Positions 58,990 through 64,000 of a DNA stretch of 64,000 nucleotides are shown here, piece after piece. The notes under the pieces were generated by a model. The model was not told the DNA's origin, made no database searches, and worked only from the letters and a program-made list of their open reading frames with translations. The translations under genes and the position numbers were made by a program. The stretch's first letter is position 1, and every line of letters starts with the position of its first letter. This DNA comes from Antedon mediterranea. Taxonomy: Eukaryota > Echinodermata > Crinoidea > Comatulida > Antedonidae. The stretch is taken from positions 2,026,288 to 2,090,287 of the forward strand of contig NC_092676.1 of the NCBI RefSeq assembly GCF_964355755.1. The letters are read 5' to 3'.

Positions 58990-59132
58990 CACTCACTCTA
59001 CACTATCACATTTTATGTGACAAAAAATTGGGATGAACCATGATGATGTCATATCACTTGGGTTGGGTATATCACTACCATATTTGGGCATATTTTTTTG
59101 GTCTAGTTTGATAGTCTAGATAGAGCTTTAGT
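58990..59132. mobile_element. MITE family M, copy 16 (intergenic)
   Basis: Diverged ends (ctctacactatcacatttta and gatagtctagatagagcttt) with two accatattt/gggtatatcac motifs. It is the only copy outside the dynein introns. Confidence 0.75.
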
Positions 59133-59581
59133 ATATTTTGGTAATTGAAGTAACACATTTATAATTATGTTTATTCTGGGTTTTTTTTAAAACATATATT
59201 TATTTGTGGGTGTTTTTCACATGTTGATTGGTTTTGTCTTTAAGAAACTGAATGAGACGTAAAATACCGAAACTAAAAATAGTCTAGTTCTGTGATGTTG
59301 ATGAATCGTAAACAAGTATTATGTTAAGTAAAAGCAATACTAGATATTGCGTAGGCCTAGTACGTGGTACACGTATAGCAACTATATAATACAAATTCAC
59401 AGGGTCTGTATAATATTACGACTGAGTCATGTAATGAACATAGACGGGGGAGTTATCCCAGACGTCGAATACGTCTAAAATGTGACCTGTTACCCTACCC
59501 TAACCATCTTCACTCCTCTCGTGTGACAAGGTCATTATCAACATAACTATGTTTCAATGAATCGATTTACTGTGTATATTC

Positions 59582-59733
59582 TTAGATAAATTTGGAGGTG
59601 AAATTTGTAACAAAAACGACACTTTCTCATTACTCTGATTTTATGATCTGGTTTAATCTTGGATAAATTTGGAGGTGAAATTTGTCACCAAAATCGACAC
59701 TTTCTCATTACTCTGATATTGCGATCTGGTTAC
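59582..59733. repeat. 76-bp tandem duplication upstream of RUNX
   Basis: Both copies carry ataaatttggaggtgaaatt followed by cgacactttctcattactct and gatctggtt. They start at about 59582 and 59658 and differ at several positions, so the duplication is not very recent. Confidence 0.85.
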
Positions 59734-60147
59734 ATTTTCCCCAACAGTTTTAACCCCCGCAGCAATAAGCTGGTCCTCTGGTTCCATTGGTCGACGTGTA
59801 TCTTGAACAGCTGTAATATCGCACTAAAGAACCCTATGGTAATATGATACTAGACTTCCTATATTAAATAGGAAAATATTGTAGATGAAAGCTAAATATT
59901 TCCGGTGCGTATAAAGTGTATCTTTTGTTTATTAGGTCGATCAACCCTGCCCTACTACTGTAAGAAGAACGAGAGAGGAACAAGAAAGACCTTGAGGCAT
60001 ACTTCACGTCTAACGTAATCGTCTCGGTTACTTGGAAAATCGCAGGAACACGAGGCGAATTTCAATACTTTAACACCGTTTTGTTTTCTTCACGGTGTTA
60101 TACGCTTAGTTCCGGCGACTTATTTAGTTAGTCATTAAACAAGCCCG

Positions 60148-60197
60148 GCCCACATGCTTTACCGGACGCTGATTGGTCGGATAGAGAGCATGTGGGC
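60148..60197. promoter_or_regulatory. RUNX: Candidate RUNX promoter element: inverted repeat around an inverted CCAAT box
   Basis: gcccacatgct at 60148-60158 and its complement agcatgtgggc at 60187-60197 bracket gattggtc at 60171-60178 (CCAAT on the minus strand, an NF-Y type site). Both arms contain a CATGTG/CACATG E-box. It lies about 360-400 bp upstream of the RUNX start codon. Confidence 0.4.
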
Positions 60198-60547
60198 GGA
60201 TCTACTAAGTTCGTTGACGTTTTACCTTACGTGTGATTCATCACATTTTTTACAAGAATTACAACATCTAAAAAGTAAATTCACAATCCAAGTTGTTCAC
60301 AATTTATGTAGCCACGTATTAAATCAGAGCCGGTTGTTGTTTATGGTTTAAGTCGAGTGTTTTGTAATTGTTTTTACCAGAATAAGTACGTTTTAATTTT
60401 AGCGATTAACACAAACGGGACCACGTTGGACTGCAATATAGTAATCCACTCAATCAACAAATAGTTGCGGTTTTGGTCGAGTCCAATCGCGCCTAAGGTG
60501 TTTTTAGCGGCGTTATACAACGAAACAGTATATAGTGGTCGTGTTGA

Positions 60548-64000
<3,453 letters not shown>

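Overview
The window is 64 kb of AT-rich animal genomic DNA with GT-AG introns, many miniature DNA transposons and tRNA-derived SINEs. The gene content (an outer-arm axonemal dynein heavy chain and one Runt-domain gene), together with compact introns full of MITEs, suggests a marine invertebrate deuterostome, most likely an echinoderm. That placement is inference. No virus-like, bacterial or CRISPR sequence was seen.

Layout. 1-2586: sequence upstream of the first recognisable dynein exon, holding a 429-bp foldback transposon. 2587-56840, plus strand: an almost complete DNAH5/DNAH8-type dynein heavy chain in 68 visible exons, summing to 13,569 nt (4,522 codons plus stop) with every junction keeping one open frame. 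Only the extreme N-terminus, about 40-50 residues by comparison with human DNAH5, was not found. 28232-40220: the 12-kb intron 42 of that gene contains, on the minus strand, nine units of a single-exon family of transmembrane receptors with Ig-like domains. Three units (B, C, G) are open from start to stop and six (A, D, E, F, D', E') are broken. 56841-60553: dynein 3' end and the intergenic region. 60554-63350, plus strand: the first two visible coding exons of a RUNX gene covering most of the Runt DNA-binding domain; the rest lies beyond the window.

The most unusual part is the receptor nest. The genes share a signal peptide, a cysteine-containing N-terminal region, two Ig-like domains, one membrane helix and a short tail with tyrosine motifs. 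They show a segmental duplication, a patch of about 100-130 bp in gene G that matches gene B and not G's own duplicate C (probable gene conversion), and a C-to-T change that at one stroke gives a stop codon and an AATAAA signal, separating long-tailed from short-tailed members. This is the pattern of a young, fast-evolving receptor family, possibly immune or allorecognition; the function is inference.

The introns also hold two striking minisatellites. One is a 64-copy 32-bp array that begins inside the end of exon 10 and repeats its 5' splice site. The other is a 48-copy 40-bp array whose variation is almost wholly CpG decay to TpG or CpA. Sixteen copies of one MITE family are present, and its internal 21-bp motif has grown to 12 copies in one of them.
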